A DNA stretch of 64,000 bases from Deinococcus alpinitundrae (GCF_009982895.1 NZ_WXZL01000007.1:62001-126000), one strand, 5' to 3'; shown: positions 42,068-51,934, numbered from the stretch's first letter. Program-made: numbers and translations. The notes: a model not told the origin generated them from the sequence alone.

Positions 42068-42412
42068 AGTCCTCCTTCTCCTGGCTGGCCGCGTCCACTC
42101 GGTTTCGTCTGTGCCACCCGACTTGTGCCGTTTTTCACGAGCTCAACACACACAGCGGGCGCGGGAAGTCGGTCGGTGCGAACGGGGAACGCCGGGAGGC
42201 AGCAGCGAAGAGTTGCCAAAACAGTTATGCTTACGTCCCTAGTTTTACCACGCCCAGCGGCAAAAAAGGTGACGGTGGGCCAGATATCAGAGGCTACGAG
42301 AACGGCAAGCGCGCTGCCGACGACCCACCTTCCCGGAGCCGCTCCGAAAACGGCAAGGTCGTACCCGGCAGAGTAAGCCCGAGCGCGGCCCCACCGAACG
42401 CCCTATGCCGCG
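42068..42412. other. Intergenic region upstream of the nuo operon
   Basis: 345 bases between nuoA and the histidine kinase gene. It must contain the nuo promoter. The most AT-rich part is about 42208-42250, where TAAAAC and CATAAC boxes occur on the minus strand, but none has a matching -35. I see no gene, tRNA or clear terminator for the kinase gene. Confidence 0.4.
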
Positions 42413-43570
42413 TCAGCTCACCAGTTCGGCGAAATCCTCGTCGTCTTCCTCGTCGCGGGCCAGCGGCAGCAGAAACGTGAAGGTCGAGCCGTGACCGCGC
42501 ACCGACTCCACCCAGATGCGTCCGCCGTGGCCCTCGATGGCCAGCTTGCAGAAGGCCAGGCCCATGCCGGTATCGAAGCGGCCATGCAGGGTCAGGCGCG
42601 ACTGCTCGAAGGCGGCGAACAGGTTGGGAATGTCGTCTGCGGGAATGCCCTCGCCGTCGTCACTCATGCTGAACTGAAGATCGTCGTTGACCTGCCGCAC
42701 GCTGACGTCAATCTGGCCGCCCGCCTTGGTGTGCTTCATGGCATTGCTGAGCAGATTGGCAAAGATGCGCCGCAAGATGGCCGGGTCGACGCGCGCCGGG
42801 GAGAGGTTGGGCGCGACCTCGACGTTGAGCTTGCGGTCACTCAGGCCCGCGCCCACGTCACCCTGGGCCAGTTCGATGACCTCACGGAACATCGGCGAGA
42901 ACATCAACTCGAAATCCAGATTCATCTTTCCGGCCTGAATCTTGCGCACATCGAGCATATTGACCGACAGGTGCAGCAAATGCTGGGTTTCCTCGCGCGA
43001 CAACCGAACGAGTTCGATCAGGTCCTTGGGCAGCCGGGCATCTTCCTCGACGATTTCCATGAGTCCCAGCACTGCCGCTATGGGGTTCTTCAGGTCGTGA
43101 ACCAGCATGTGGACGAGCTGATCGCGCACCCGCTCCTCGTGCTCCCAGTTGTCGAGCTTCTTGAGCAGTCCGGCATTCTTGTCGTGCAGCTCGCGCTGCT
43201 GCCGGGCACGGTTCAGCAGGGTGCCGACCAGGTGGGCCAACGCTTCGGGCGCGGTGCTGTCACTCATCAGGGCGTCGGCCCCAGCGCTCAGCAGCGCGCC
43301 CAGCCCCTGGGTGCCCACCGCCAGAAAATGGGTGAGACTGAGGTCCTCGCGGCCCCGCAGGATGCTCAGCAACTCGCCCAGCGGCACGGCGGCGCTCAGG
43401 TCGGTGTACAGCACCACCACGTCCGGCACTTGCTGGTGCGATTCGCGCAGCAGCGTGTCGCCGTTGCGGCAGTACACCACCTCTGCTTGCGGCAGCTGTC
43501 CAGCCAAGGCCACTGCTCGCGCTGAGTTGGAGGCCGCGACCAGCACGGTGGGCTTCACGGAATTCGCCAT
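42413..43570 (-). CDS. Sensor histidine kinase with degenerate N-terminal receiver domain
   Basis: 385-residue cytoplasmic kinase with no membrane helix. The first 125 residues look like a response-receiver fold ([23 protein letters not shown]), but the acidic pocket and the conserved Lys are missing. The kinase core follows: His158 in VHDLKNP (H box), [12 protein letters not shown] (N box), DDGEGIP and GMGLAFCK (G boxes). A short acidic tail (DEEDDEDF) ends the protein. No partner regulator is adjacent. A TATGAT box lies eight bases before the ATG. Confidence 0.9.
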   Translation of the reverse strand: MANSVKPTVLVAASNSARAVALAGQLPQAEVVYCRNGDTLLRESHQQVPDVVVLYTDLSAAVPLGELLSILRGREDLSLTHFLAVGTQGLGALLSAGADALMSDSTAPEALAHLVGTLLNRARQQRELHDKNAGLLKKLDNWEHEERVRDQLVHMLVHDLKNPIAAVLGLMEIVEEDARLPKDLIELVRLSREETQHLLHLSVNMLDVRKIQAGKMNLDFELMFSPMFREVIELAQGDVGAGLSDRKLNVEVAPNLSPARVDPAILRRIFANLLSNAMKHTKAGGQIDVSVRQVNDDLQFSMSDDGEGIPADDIPNLFAAFEQSRLTLHGRFDTGMGLAFCKLAIEGHGGRIWVESVRGHGSTFTFLLPLARDEEDDEDFAELVS

Positions 43571-43578
43571 CGCTTCAC

Positions 43579-43584
43579 ATCATA
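43579..43584 (-). promoter_or_regulatory. -10 box close to the histidine kinase start
   Basis: TATGAT on the minus strand, eight bases before the ATG at 43570 and without a ribosome binding site; a leaderless or nearly leaderless transcript is likely. Confidence 0.5.
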
Positions 43585-43643
43585 GCGGTTCCCGTAAAGC
43601 CGAACGTGGGAAAGGATGAACAGGGCCAGTAGTGGGCAGGCTG

Positions 43644-45719
43644 TCAGCGCAGCGAGTTCAGGCCGCTGCGGCGCAGCAGTGCCTCGGGATCGGGTCCCCG
43701 GTTCATAAAGTCGCGGTAGAGCTGCCCGGCGTCCACCGAGCCTCCGCGTGAGAGCAGCTTGTCAACGTACTCGCGCCCGGTCTGACGGTTGAAGACTCCT
43801 TCCTGCTCGAAGCGGGAAAAAGCGTCGGCGTCGAGTACCTCGGCCCATTTGTAGCTATAGTAGCCGCCCGCGTAGCCCACCGGACTGGAAAACAGGTGGC
43901 CGAACTGGGCGATGAAGGCACTGTCCGGCAGTGGCGGCACCGGCGAGTAGCGGCCGATCACGTTGCGGGCGTAGGCCAGCACGTCGCCGTCGGTCTCGGC
44001 ATACTCGGCGTGCAGCGACAGATCGACGGTGCCGAAACTGTACTGGCGCATGGCGGTGGCGGCGGCGCGGAAGTTGCGGGCCGAGAGCATCTTCTGATAG
44101 AGGTCGTCCGGCAGGGCTTCGCCGGTCTGGTAGTGCTTGGCGATCAGCCCCAGGCCCTCCGGCGTCCAGACCCAGTTCTCCATGATCTGCGAGGGCAACT
44201 CCACGAAGTCCCAGGCGACCCGGGTGCCGCTCAGCGAGCGCACCGGCACCCGCGATAGGGCGTGGTGCAGCAGGTGACCGAACTCGTGAAACACCGTCTC
44301 GACCTCGCCTACCGACAGCAGCGAAGGCGTCTCGCCCGAGGGCGGGTTGAGGTTGCCGCACATCAGGCCCAGGTGCGGCGCAAAACCTTCCTCGCGTGGA
44401 CCGCCGGTATAGAGGGCATTCATCCACGCGCCGCCGCGCTTGTTGTCACGCGGAAACCAGTCGGTGTAGAAGCTGGCGACGTGCTCACCCGCCGCTCCAT
44501 CCGGACCTTCACTGTGAATGTCGTAGTACTTGACCTCGGGGTGCCAGCCGGGAGCCTGCGCTTCCTTGACCGTGATACCGAAGACCCGCCGGGTAATCTC
44601 GAACAGGCCCAAGAGCACCTGCTGCATCGGGAAGTAGGGGCGCAGCGCCTCCTCGTCGAAGTCGTAGCGCACCTGGCGCAATTTCTCGGCCCAGTACCCG
44701 ATGTCCCAGGAAGCCAGCTCGGGGGCAGATTCGCCCGACTGCTGGCGGTAGAAGTCCAAGAGTTCCTGGTTCTCGCGCTCGAAGAAGGGCCGGGTGCGGG
44801 CTTCTAGGTCGCGCTCGAAGGCCAGGGCGGCCCCGGCGCTGCCGGACATCCGGTCGGCGGTGACCAGATCGGCGAAGGTATCGAAGCCCAGCAGCGCGGC
44901 CCGCTCACGGCGCAGGCGCAGAATCTGGGGCAACAACTCGCGGTTGTCACGGTTCTCACCGATACCGACCAGATTGTTGGCGCGGCTGAGTTCCTCACGC
45001 AGCGAGCGGTCGTCGGCGTAGGTCAGGACCGGGCCCAGCACCGGGCCGTGCAGCGTCAAGCGGTGCTCGCCCGCGTGTCCGTGCGCCTCGGCGTCGGCGG
45101 CGGTGGCCTCGATCAAGCGCGGCGGCACACCCACCATCCGCTCGGCGCTCACATACAGCTCGTAGGCCTTGATGCCGTCCATGACGTTCTTGCCGAACGT
45201 GTTGGTCAAATCGGCCAGCTCAACGTTGATCTCGGTGAGTCGCGCCTTGCCCGCCTCGTCCAGGTCGGCCCCGCCGCGACGGAACTCGTCGACCGTCAGG
45301 GTCAGGAAGCGGGTCCACTCAGGGCTGAGCGCGGAAGCCGCCTCACTCTGCTGATAGGTCTTGAGCGCGGCCCACAATCCGGGGTGGAGTCCCAGCTCGG
45401 TGAAAAAGGTGCTGACCTTGGGCAAGATGGCCTCATTGGCGGCCCGCCAGCCGTCGCTCGACACCACCGCGTTGAGGTGGCCCACCACCGTCTGCACCGC
45501 CGCGAGTTGCTGCCCTAGACTATCCAGGCCCTGCAAGAAGCCCGCGAACTGGCGCTCGGGAGCCTGGGCCAGCGCCTCCAGATCGGCGCGGCTTTGCTCG
45601 ATCAGGGCGTCCACGGCGCTCTCGGCATGCTCGGGCCTGATCTCATCGAAGGGAATCTCGAAGCCCAGATTGAGCAGGGGATTGACACTGGTGGTGGGCA
45701 CAGATGCGCTTTGGGTCAT
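43644..45719 (-). CDS. M3-family zinc oligopeptidase (oligopeptidase A type)
   Basis: 691-residue cytoplasmic metallopeptidase that degrades short peptides. HEFGHLLHH near residue 475 is the HExxH zinc site, with the third ligand expected in the following helix ([12 protein letters not shown]). The architecture and length match PrlC/OpdA. No signal peptide. A TATACT box six bases before the ATG and no Shine-Dalgarno point to a leaderless message. It ends about 70 bases before the kinase gene. Confidence 0.94.
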   Translation of the reverse strand: MTQSASVPTTSVNPLLNLGFEIPFDEIRPEHAESAVDALIEQSRADLEALAQAPERQFAGFLQGLDSLGQQLAAVQTVVGHLNAVVSSDGWRAANEAILPKVSTFFTELGLHPGLWAALKTYQQSEAASALSPEWTRFLTLTVDEFRRGGADLDEAGKARLTEINVELADLTNTFGKNVMDGIKAYELYVSAERMVGVPPRLIEATAADAEAHGHAGEHRLTLHGPVLGPVLTYADDRSLREELSRANNLVGIGENRDNRELLPQILRLRRERAALLGFDTFADLVTADRMSGSAGAALAFERDLEARTRPFFERENQELLDFYRQQSGESAPELASWDIGYWAEKLRQVRYDFDEEALRPYFPMQQVLLGLFEITRRVFGITVKEAQAPGWHPEVKYYDIHSEGPDGAAGEHVASFYTDWFPRDNKRGGAWMNALYTGGPREEGFAPHLGLMCGNLNPPSGETPSLLSVGEVETVFHEFGHLLHHALSRVPVRSLSGTRVAWDFVELPSQIMENWVWTPEGLGLIAKHYQTGEALPDDLYQKMLSARNFRAAATAMRQYSFGTVDLSLHAEYAETDGDVLAYARNVIGRYSPVPPLPDSAFIAQFGHLFSSPVGYAGGYYSYKWAEVLDADAFSRFEQEGVFNRQTGREYVDKLLSRGGSVDAGQLYRDFMNRGPDPEALLRRSGLNSLR

Positions 45720-45725
45720 GGGGCG

Positions 45726-45731
45726 AGTATA
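45726..45731 (-). promoter_or_regulatory. -10 box for leaderless oligopeptidase transcript
   Basis: TATACT on the minus strand, six bases before the ATG at 45719. Confidence 0.6.
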
Positions 45732-46007
45732 GAAAAACGAAGTGAGAGGGAACTTGAACGTGGCTCAAGCCGCAGCGTAGGCCAGATGGCCTAGAGGCGC
45801 GGGGGCAGTGGGATTCTTGGCTTGGCTGGAGCTGGCTGACGGTGGCTCAACAGCAGCAGTGTTTTTGCTCGGGCTACCGCCCCTACCTCACCTTCCCCGT
45901 CCTGGCTAGCGCGCTCAAACTCCCCGAATATAAAGACTCGATAAAGCTCAACCGTGGGGTGTTTTCACATTTTCTTCAGAGAGCCTGGAAGTCCACGGAG
46001 GCCAGCT

Positions 46008-48248
46008 ATGAACCCACGACAATTTATCGAAGTCCACGGCGCACGTGAAAACAACCTCAAAGACGTCTCGCTCAACATTCCAAAAGGCCAGCTCACCGTC
46101 TTTACCGGGGTGTCGGGGTCCGGCAAATCGTCTCTGGTATTCGACACCATCGCCGCCGAGGCGCAGCGCCAGCTCAACGAGACTTTCACCGCCTTCGTGC
46201 AGGGCTTCTTGCCGCACTACGGCCAGCCGGACGTGGACCGGGTCGAGCATCTCAATGCGCCGATCATCATCGACCAGAAGCGGGTGGGTGGTGGTTCGCG
46301 CTCGACGGCGGGAACGTATACCGATCTCAGTGCGCCCCTGCGACTGCTGTTCTCGCGCTTCGGGCAGCCTGCCGCCGGGCCAGCCTTCGCTTTCTCGTTC
46401 AACACGCCGCAGGGCATGTGCTCCGACTGCGAGGGCATCGGCACGACCACCCAGCTCGATCTGGAGAAGTTTCTGGACCGCCGCCTGTCACTCAACGGCG
46501 GCGCGATCCTGCACCCGGATTTCAAAGTCGGCAGCCACTGGACCTGGAAAACCTACGCCCAGTCAGGATTTTTCGACAACGACAAGCCGATCGAGGCCTA
46601 CAGCCCCGAGGAGCTGCACCTCCTGCTCCACGGCGCGGGCGATCACAAGGTGGCCTTCACCGATTTCAATTTGAAATACGAGGGTCTGATCGAGCGCTTC
46701 ACCCGCATGTACCTCAAGAAAGACGCGGCAGCCATGTCGCCGCGCAGCAAGGCCGTGTTCGAGTCGTTCACCACCTCGCAGACCTGCCCGCTGTGTCAGG
46801 GCGCGCGGCTCAACGCGGCGGCGCTGGCGTGCCGGATCGACGGACGCAACATTGCCGAACTCTCAAATCTGGAAATTGGCGAGCTGATCCTGTTCCTGAA
46901 GACCTTGAGCGACCCAGCGGCAGCGCGGGTTGCAAGCAAATTGACCGAGCGCCTGCAGCACCTCTCAGACATCGGGCTGGGCTACCTGAGCCTGAGCCGC
47001 GAGACGTCCACGCTGTCGGGCGGCGAATCGCAGCGCCTCAAGATGATCCGGCACCTGGGCAACAGCCTCACCGAGATGCTCTACATTCTCGACGAACCCA
47101 GCGTGGGCCTGCACGCCCGCGACGTGGCCCGCCTGACCGGACTGCTCGGCAAGCTGCGCGACAAAGGCAACACCGTGCTGGTGGTGGAACACGACCCCGA
47201 CGTGATCCGGGAAGCCGATCACATCGTGGACATCGGTCCGGGGGCGGGCACGCACGGCGGGCGGGTGGTGTTTGAGGGCCGCTACGCCGACCTCCAGCAC
47301 GCCGACACCCTCACTGGGCAGTTTCTGAATCAGCACCTGCCGATCAAGACAAAGGTGCGCCCGCCGACGGGTCACCTGACCATCGAGAATGCCAACCTGC
47401 ACAACCTCAAGAACGTGACGGTCGACATTCCTACAGGCGTGCTGACGGTGGTGACGGGCGTGGCCGGGTCCGGCAAGAGCTCGCTGATTAACGAGGTATT
47501 TCTGGCGCAGCATCCCGGCGCGGTCGTCATCGACCAATCGCGGGTGACGGCCAACAGCCGCTCGGCTCCTGCCACCTACACCGGCATCATGGACGACATT
47601 CGCAAGGCGTTCGCCGCCGCCAACGGGGTCAGCCCGGCGCTGTTCAGCTTCAACAGTGAGGGCAGTTGCCCCGAATGCAGCGGGCTGGGCGTGATTTACA
47701 CCGATCTGGCGTTCATGGAGGGCGTGACTTCCGTCTGCGAACTCTGCGGGGGCAAACGCTTCAAGGCCGAGGTGCTGGAATACCGTCTGCGCGGCCAGTC
47801 CATCGCCGACGTGCTGGAGATGACCGCCGAGGAAGCGCTGGCCTTTTTCAAGGAGAAGAAGGTGCGCCCGGTTCTTCAGGCCATGACCGACGTGGGGCTG
47901 TGTTACCTCAAGCTGGGGCAACCGCTCAGCACCGTCTCGGGCGGCGAGGGACAGCGCCTCAAGCTGGCGGGCGAACTGCACAAGCAGGGCAGCGTCTACG
48001 TGATGGACGAACCCACCACCGGCCTGCACCTCTCGGACATCGGGATGCTGATGCGCTTGATCGACCGCCTGGTGGACAGCGGCAACACGGTGATTCTGAT
48101 TGAGCACCACCTGGACGTGATCCGGCAGGCCGACTGGGTCATTGACCTGGGACCCGAAGGCGGCAGTGCGGGCGGCGAGGTGCTGTACCAGGGGCCGCCC
48201 GACGGGTTGAAGGCGTGCGAGCGAAGCTTGACAGGACAGTTTATTTGA
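46008..48248 (+). CDS. Short UvrA-like ABC ATPase (UvrA2/DrrC type)
   Basis: 746-residue protein with two ABC modules: Walker A GVSGSGKSS (residues 34-42) and GVAGSGKSS (about 485), signatures LSGGESQRLK and VSGGEGQRLK, Walker B LYILDEPS and VYVMDEPT. Zinc-finger Cys pairs are seen (CSDCEG/CPLCQG; CPECSG/CELCGG). At 746 residues it is about 200 shorter than UvrA of nucleotide excision repair and lacks room for the UvrB-binding domain. The size matches drug-resistance UvrA homologues such as DrrC. GGAGG precedes the ATG. It may protect DNA against a particular lesion or intercalator. Confidence 0.9.
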   Translation: MNPRQFIEVHGARENNLKDVSLNIPKGQLTVFTGVSGSGKSSLVFDTIAAEAQRQLNETFTAFVQGFLPHYGQPDVDRVEHLNAPIIIDQKRVGGGSRSTAGTYTDLSAPLRLLFSRFGQPAAGPAFAFSFNTPQGMCSDCEGIGTTTQLDLEKFLDRRLSLNGGAILHPDFKVGSHWTWKTYAQSGFFDNDKPIEAYSPEELHLLLHGAGDHKVAFTDFNLKYEGLIERFTRMYLKKDAAAMSPRSKAVFESFTTSQTCPLCQGARLNAAALACRIDGRNIAELSNLEIGELILFLKTLSDPAAARVASKLTERLQHLSDIGLGYLSLSRETSTLSGGESQRLKMIRHLGNSLTEMLYILDEPSVGLHARDVARLTGLLGKLRDKGNTVLVVEHDPDVIREADHIVDIGPGAGTHGGRVVFEGRYADLQHADTLTGQFLNQHLPIKTKVRPPTGHLTIENANLHNLKNVTVDIPTGVLTVVTGVAGSGKSSLINEVFLAQHPGAVVIDQSRVTANSRSAPATYTGIMDDIRKAFAAANGVSPALFSFNSEGSCPECSGLGVIYTDLAFMEGVTSVCELCGGKRFKAEVLEYRLRGQSIADVLEMTAEEALAFFKEKKVRPVLQAMTDVGLCYLKLGQPLSTVSGGEGQRLKLAGELHKQGSVYVMDEPTTGLHLSDIGMLMRLIDRLVDSGNTVILIEHHLDVIRQADWVIDLGPEGGSAGGEVLYQGPPDGLKACERSLTGQFI

Positions 48249-48309
48249 GGGCGCTCGCTCTGCGCCAGATGGCAGATGCCGCCGTGCCACGAAGTCGGCA
48301 GACTGGGCC

Positions 48310-49302
48310 ATGGACCCTTATGTGATCTGGGAAGTACTGCGCCCTCAGCTGCTCCTGACCGACCAGCTTTACGACGAGTGGGCAACGTTCCTGACATTGG
48401 CCGAACCTCACAGTGCCCACACCGGCGAGGCACTCCGCCGTGGTGACGAGCAGCGCCCCGCCGGGCAGCACCACGCGCTGACGCTGGCCCGTGTGGGCGG
48501 CCAGCTCATCGGCTTGGCTGAAACGCAGGTGCCGAGGTCGCACGATAAACCCGGCTGGTACGCCCTGAGCCTCAGCCTGCATCCCGACTGGCTTCGGAGC
48601 GACTTGCCGGGCGAACTGCTGCGCCGCGCCGAAGCCCAGTTGCCTCAAGGCGGGTGCGTGCTCCTGGCCACAGTGATGGAAGGTGAGTGGCAGGAGGAAG
48701 TCTTCCGGGCACACGACTTCACCGAACACGAGCGGATGTGGACCAGCACGCTGGATCTGCGCACCTTCGATCCGAACGGATTTCAGCGTCACACCGAGCG
48801 GGCGCAGGCGGCGGGGCTGAGGGTCTTGCCGATTGCCGAAGTGGCCGATCTGGAGAGTGAAACGCCGCAGCGCCGCCTCTACGCTCTGATGGTTCATCTG
48901 CTCTCGGAAGTGCCGTTCAGCGAGCCGATTACACCCTGGCCGTTTGAGATCTGGCGAGAACGAATTCTGAACGCCCCCGACTTCGACGCGCAGGGCTTTT
49001 TTGTCCTGCTCAGCCCGCAGCAGGAGTGGATCGGTGTCTGCGAACTCTACCGGCCCGATCCGACACGGCCCGGCACACTGCACCAGGGTCTGACCGGCGT
49101 GAGGCGCGAGTGGCGGGGCCTCGGCGGGGCCTGGCTGCTCAAGCTCACAGCGGCGGCGCGGGCCAAAGCGCGAGGCTGGGCGGCGGCCAACACCAGCAAC
49201 CATGCGGGCAACGTGCCGATGCTGACGATCAACGAACAGCTGGGCTTCGTGCGGGAGCGGGCGCGGGTGGGACTGCGGCGAGAACTGGGAGCGCCGAACT
49301 AG
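48310..49302 (+). CDS. Tandem GNAT-fold acetyltransferase
   Basis: 330-residue protein that appears to contain two GNAT halves. The N-terminal half is degenerate; the C-terminal half has VRREWRGLGGAWLLKL as its coenzyme A loop and ends with NEQLGFVRE. This layout resembles mycothiol-synthase-like and MccE-like double GNATs. It lies 61 bases after the UvrA-like gene on the same strand and may be co-transcribed. Its TAG shares a CTAG with the convergent queA stop. Confidence 0.82.
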   Translation: MDPYVIWEVLRPQLLLTDQLYDEWATFLTLAEPHSAHTGEALRRGDEQRPAGQHHALTLARVGGQLIGLAETQVPRSHDKPGWYALSLSLHPDWLRSDLPGELLRRAEAQLPQGGCVLLATVMEGEWQEEVFRAHDFTEHERMWTSTLDLRTFDPNGFQRHTERAQAAGLRVLPIAEVADLESETPQRRLYALMVHLLSEVPFSEPITPWPFEIWRERILNAPDFDAQGFFVLLSPQQEWIGVCELYRPDPTRPGTLHQGLTGVRREWRGLGGAWLLKLTAAARAKARGWAAANTSNHAGNVPMLTINEQLGFVRERARVGLRRELGAPN

Positions 49303-50342
49303 CGCTGATTTTCTAGGAGCATCGCGTCGCCCAGGCTGTAGAACCTGTAGTCGCCCGCCAGCGCCGCGTCGTAAGCCGCCCTGATCCGCGCCTCGCCCGC
49401 GAAGGCCGCCACCAGCAGCAGCAGCGTGCTGCCTGGCAGATGCAGGTTGGTGATCAGCAGGTCCGGCACGTTGACCGGCGTGCCGGGCGTGATGAAGATG
49501 CGGGTGTCTCCCTCGCCTGCCTGCACCTGCTGGCCGTCCCAGGCACTCTCCAGGGTGCGGACGGTGGTGGTGCCGACCGCCACCACCCGCCGCCCCTCGG
49601 CCCTGGCCCGGTTGATGGCCGCCGCCGTTGCCGGGGTCACCGCATAGCGCTCGGCGTGCATCACATGGTCGGCCACGCTGCCCTGCACCGGCTTGAAGGT
49701 TCCGGCTCCGACGTGCAGGGTCACGTGGGCCTGCTCGACGCCGCGCTCATCCAGGCGGGCCAGCAATTTCGGCGTGAAGTGCAGTCCGGCGGTGGGCGCG
49801 GCCACGCTGCCGTCGTCGCGGGCGTAGACGGTCTGGTAGCGCTCACGCCACACCCGGTCGTCGCCCGCCGCGATGTAGGGTGGCAGCGGCAGGCGGCCGA
49901 TCTCGTCGAGGTGCGGCTTGAGATCGGTTTCGAAGCGCAGCAGGCGCGCGCCGTCGTCCAGCACACCGACGACTTCCGCCTTATGGTCGCCGAGCCACAG
50001 CTCCTTCCCGGCGCGGCGAGCGGGTTTGAGGTAAGCGCTCCAGAGATTCGTCGCCTCCTCGCGCAGCAGCAGCACCTCGATCAGTCCACCACCCTGCCTG
50101 TTGACCAGCGGCTTGCGGGCCATCACGCGGGCGGGAATGACCCGCGACTGGTTGAACACCAGCAGGTCGCCGGAGCGCAGCAGCTCAGGTAACTCATTGA
50201 AGATTCGGTGCTGGAGGCTCTCCCCCACCACCATCAGCTTGCTGCTGTCGCGCGGCTCGGCCCCCGTCTGGGCAATGCGCGATTCGGGCAGTCCAAAATT
50301 CAGCCGCGCCAGCACCGCGTCGGCAGATTCCGGCGCAGACAC
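49299..50342 (-). CDS. queA: S-adenosylmethionine:tRNA ribosyltransferase-isomerase
   Basis: 347-residue enzyme that transfers the ribosyl group of SAM to preQ1-modified tRNA, a late step to queuosine. Family blocks include FNQSRVIPARV near residue 63, APTAGLHFT near 185 and HLPGSTLLLLVAAFAG near the end. The start is GTG at 50342, five bases after the NYN-protein stop; no strong ribosome site is visible, so coupling is likely. Normal length. Confidence 0.95.
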   Translation of the reverse strand: MSAPESADAVLARLNFGLPESRIAQTGAEPRDSSKLMVVGESLQHRIFNELPELLRSGDLLVFNQSRVIPARVMARKPLVNRQGGGLIEVLLLREEATNLWSAYLKPARRAGKELWLGDHKAEVVGVLDDGARLLRFETDLKPHLDEIGRLPLPPYIAAGDDRVWRERYQTVYARDDGSVAAPTAGLHFTPKLLARLDERGVEQAHVTLHVGAGTFKPVQGSVADHVMHAERYAVTPATAAAINRARAEGRRVVAVGTTTVRTLESAWDGQQVQAGEGDTRIFITPGTPVNVPDLLITNLHLPGSTLLLLVAAFAGEARIRAAYDAALAGDYRFYSLGDAMLLENQR

Positions 50343-50347
50343 GCGGC

Positions 50348-50890
50348 TCAGACCGGCGCGGGCTTGGGCACGCGGGCAGGCATCAGGGCCTCGTCCACGT
50401 CCGGCAGGTGGGTAAACTTATCCGCGGCGTCGATCAGTTTCTGGGCAGTGTGTTCGCGAAAGGCGATCACCTCCACCCGCTTGCCGCGCTCCTGCAGGAG
50501 TTCCACAATGTCGGTGAAGTCGCCGTCGCCGCTGCCCAGCACGATGATGTCCAGGTGGTCCATCATTCGGACCATGTCGGCCACCATGCCCATGTCCCAG
50601 TTGCCTTCCCAGATGGGTTTGCCTCCGTCGGTGACGTGGTGCAGGCTCAGCGTCATGCGCCGCACCTTGTAGCCCAGCGCCGAGAGCTTGTAGATGAACG
50701 GGCGCGAGGTGCTCTCGCCGTCCTTCTCGACGGTGTAGGCGATGGCGTGAACGAGTTCGCGGTCTTGCCGGGCCATATTGAGCAGCGTCTCGAAATTGAC
50801 GGTGCGGTCGGCCAGATCGCGCGCCGAGTGGTAGAGGTTCTGGGTATCGATAAACAGACCGATTCTGGGTTTGTGAACAACGTAGTGCAT
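50348..50890 (-). CDS. NYN-domain (PIN-like) protein, LabA/DUF88 family
   Basis: 180-residue single-domain protein with the NYN nuclease fold: Asp15 (GLFIDTQNLYH), Asp99 (NWDMGMVADM) and Asp122/Asp124 (GSGDGDF) form the acidic metal site. Relatives are thought to be RNases. GGAG lies four bases before the ATG. It is in an operon with queA, so a link to tRNA processing or turnover is possible but unproven. Confidence 0.9.
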   Translation of the reverse strand: MHYVVHKPRIGLFIDTQNLYHSARDLADRTVNFETLLNMARQDRELVHAIAYTVEKDGESTSRPFIYKLSALGYKVRRMTLSLHHVTDGGKPIWEGNWDMGMVADMVRMMDHLDIIVLGSGDGDFTDIVELLQERGKRVEVIAFREHTAQKLIDAADKFTHLPDVDEALMPARVPKPAPV

Positions 50891-51022
50891 GGTTCTCCAA
50901 AGGGGACATTCTCAAAAAGGAACGGGGCAGCGGGGAGATAGTGCCCTGAAAATGAAAGCAAGGGCGCAAGCGGCGCGGTGCCGCCCGCCGAAACAGTCGG
51001 TGGCCTTCACCGCCCCACATCC

Positions 51023-51149
51023 TAGAGCATTTGTCCGTTCCGTGTGCGGGTAGCGCACCCCACCCACGCCACTTCCATCTGCTCCAGCACGTCTTTCACT
51101 CGCTACGCTCGGTCATAAAAATAGACGTATTTTCATGACAGATGCTCTA
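51023..51149. mobile_element. MITE-like element of about 127 bp with terminal inverted repeats
   Basis: The ends TAGAGCATTTGTC (51023-51035) and GACAGATGCTCTA (51137-51149) are inverted copies with one mismatch, and each is bounded by TA, as expected for a TA target duplication of IS630/mariner-type elements. The inside has no ORF of note and contains an AT-rich inverted repeat. No transposase is nearby. The identity is inferred from structure alone. Confidence 0.5.
51113..51138. repeat. Inverted repeat inside the MITE-like element
   Basis: TCATAAAAATA and TATTTTCATGA are inverted copies (10 of 11) around GACG. In this GC-rich sequence it stands out strongly and abuts the right terminal repeat. 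Confidence 0.7.
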
Positions 51150-51185
51150 AGCTCCGCCGCGCGAGGTGCGGCCATATGCCAGCTC

Positions 51186-51929
51186 TCAACTGCCTTTGGG
51201 CAGGTACTCCCCGATGCGGTGGGCCACCTTGCTGGCCGACATGCTGTTGAGCCACACCCGCCCCGGCCCCGACAATCGAGCAAAAAACAGTGCCTCGCCG
51301 GAGAAGATGATGTTGCGCAGGCCCTTCATCATCTGGACGTCGAAGGTGACGCTCTGCTCGAACATGGCGACGTGGCCGGGCTCGACGAGCAGCGTCTCGC
51401 CCGCCGCCAGGTGGTACTCGATGGCGTCTCCGTCGAGTTCGGCGAAGGCCATGCCGGGGCCGGTCACACTTTGCAGCACGAAGCCGTCGCCGCCGACCAG
51501 ACCGGCCCCAAAACGGCGGGTAAAGGTCACGGCCAGCGTCACGCCCGCTTCCGCCGCCAGAAACGCATGCTTGTGCATGATGATGCTCTCGCCGGGAGCC
51601 AGATCGAGCGGCACGATCTTGCCGGGAAAGTCAGTGGCAAAGGCGATCTGCCCCTCGCTGCGGGTGGTGAAATGGACCAGAAACAGCGTGCCGCCGCCCA
51701 CCATCCGGGCCAGGCCGGAGAGCAGTCCACCGCCCCCGCCGCCGTTCAGGCTGGTGTTCATCTCGACAGTGGCGCTCATCCACGACATGCCGCCCGCGTC
51801 GCTGAACATCCCGTGCCGACTGCTGATGTCCACGATCAGGGTCGGCTGGATGGTGCCGAAAATCCGGTAGTTCATGCCGCTCTTGGCTTCACCGTCAATC
51901 TCCGCCGGATTGGGTAGGTCAGGAATCAT
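51186..51929 (-). CDS. AIM24/TIGR00266-family protein
   Basis: 247-residue protein of the AIM24 family, whose bacterial members form a compact beta-prism and have no established function. Seen: FAELDGDAIEYHLAAGETLLVEPGHVAMFE and the internal Gly-rich GGGGGG loop near residue 60 that joins the halves. No signal peptide. TAAACT five bases before the ATG and no ribosome site suggest a leaderless message. It is downstream of the double-META gene on the same strand but separated by a GC-rich hairpin. Confidence 0.88.
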   Translation of the reverse strand: MIPDLPNPAEIDGEAKSGMNYRIFGTIQPTLIVDISSRHGMFSDAGGMSWMSATVEMNTSLNGGGGGGLLSGLARMVGGGTLFLVHFTTRSEGQIAFATDFPGKIVPLDLAPGESIIMHKHAFLAAEAGVTLAVTFTRRFGAGLVGGDGFVLQSVTGPGMAFAELDGDAIEYHLAAGETLLVEPGHVAMFEQSVTFDVQMMKGLRNIIFSGEALFFARLSGPGRVWLNSMSASKVAHRIGEYLPKGS

Positions 51930-51934
51930 GGCCC

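Noticed and set aside
42255..42275. T-run on the minus strand upstream of nuoA as a terminator for the histidine kinase
   Set aside because: No inverted repeat precedes the six T; only a T tract in GC-rich sequence.
45778..45793. Small palindrome TAGGCC-AGAT-GGCCTA between the oligopeptidase and UvrA-like genes
   Set aside because: Only six paired bases, no nearby promoter elements and no second copy noticed; could be chance in GC-rich DNA.
45929..45934. TATAAA box as promoter of the UvrA-like gene
   Set aside because: No acceptable -35 at 16-18 bp upstream; I also looked for a Deinococcus radiation-response palindrome here and found none.
51112..51150. The AT-rich inverted repeat at 51113-51138 as a stand-alone terminator or operator
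   Set aside because: It abuts the right terminal repeat of a larger element and is better explained as part of the MITE-like structure.
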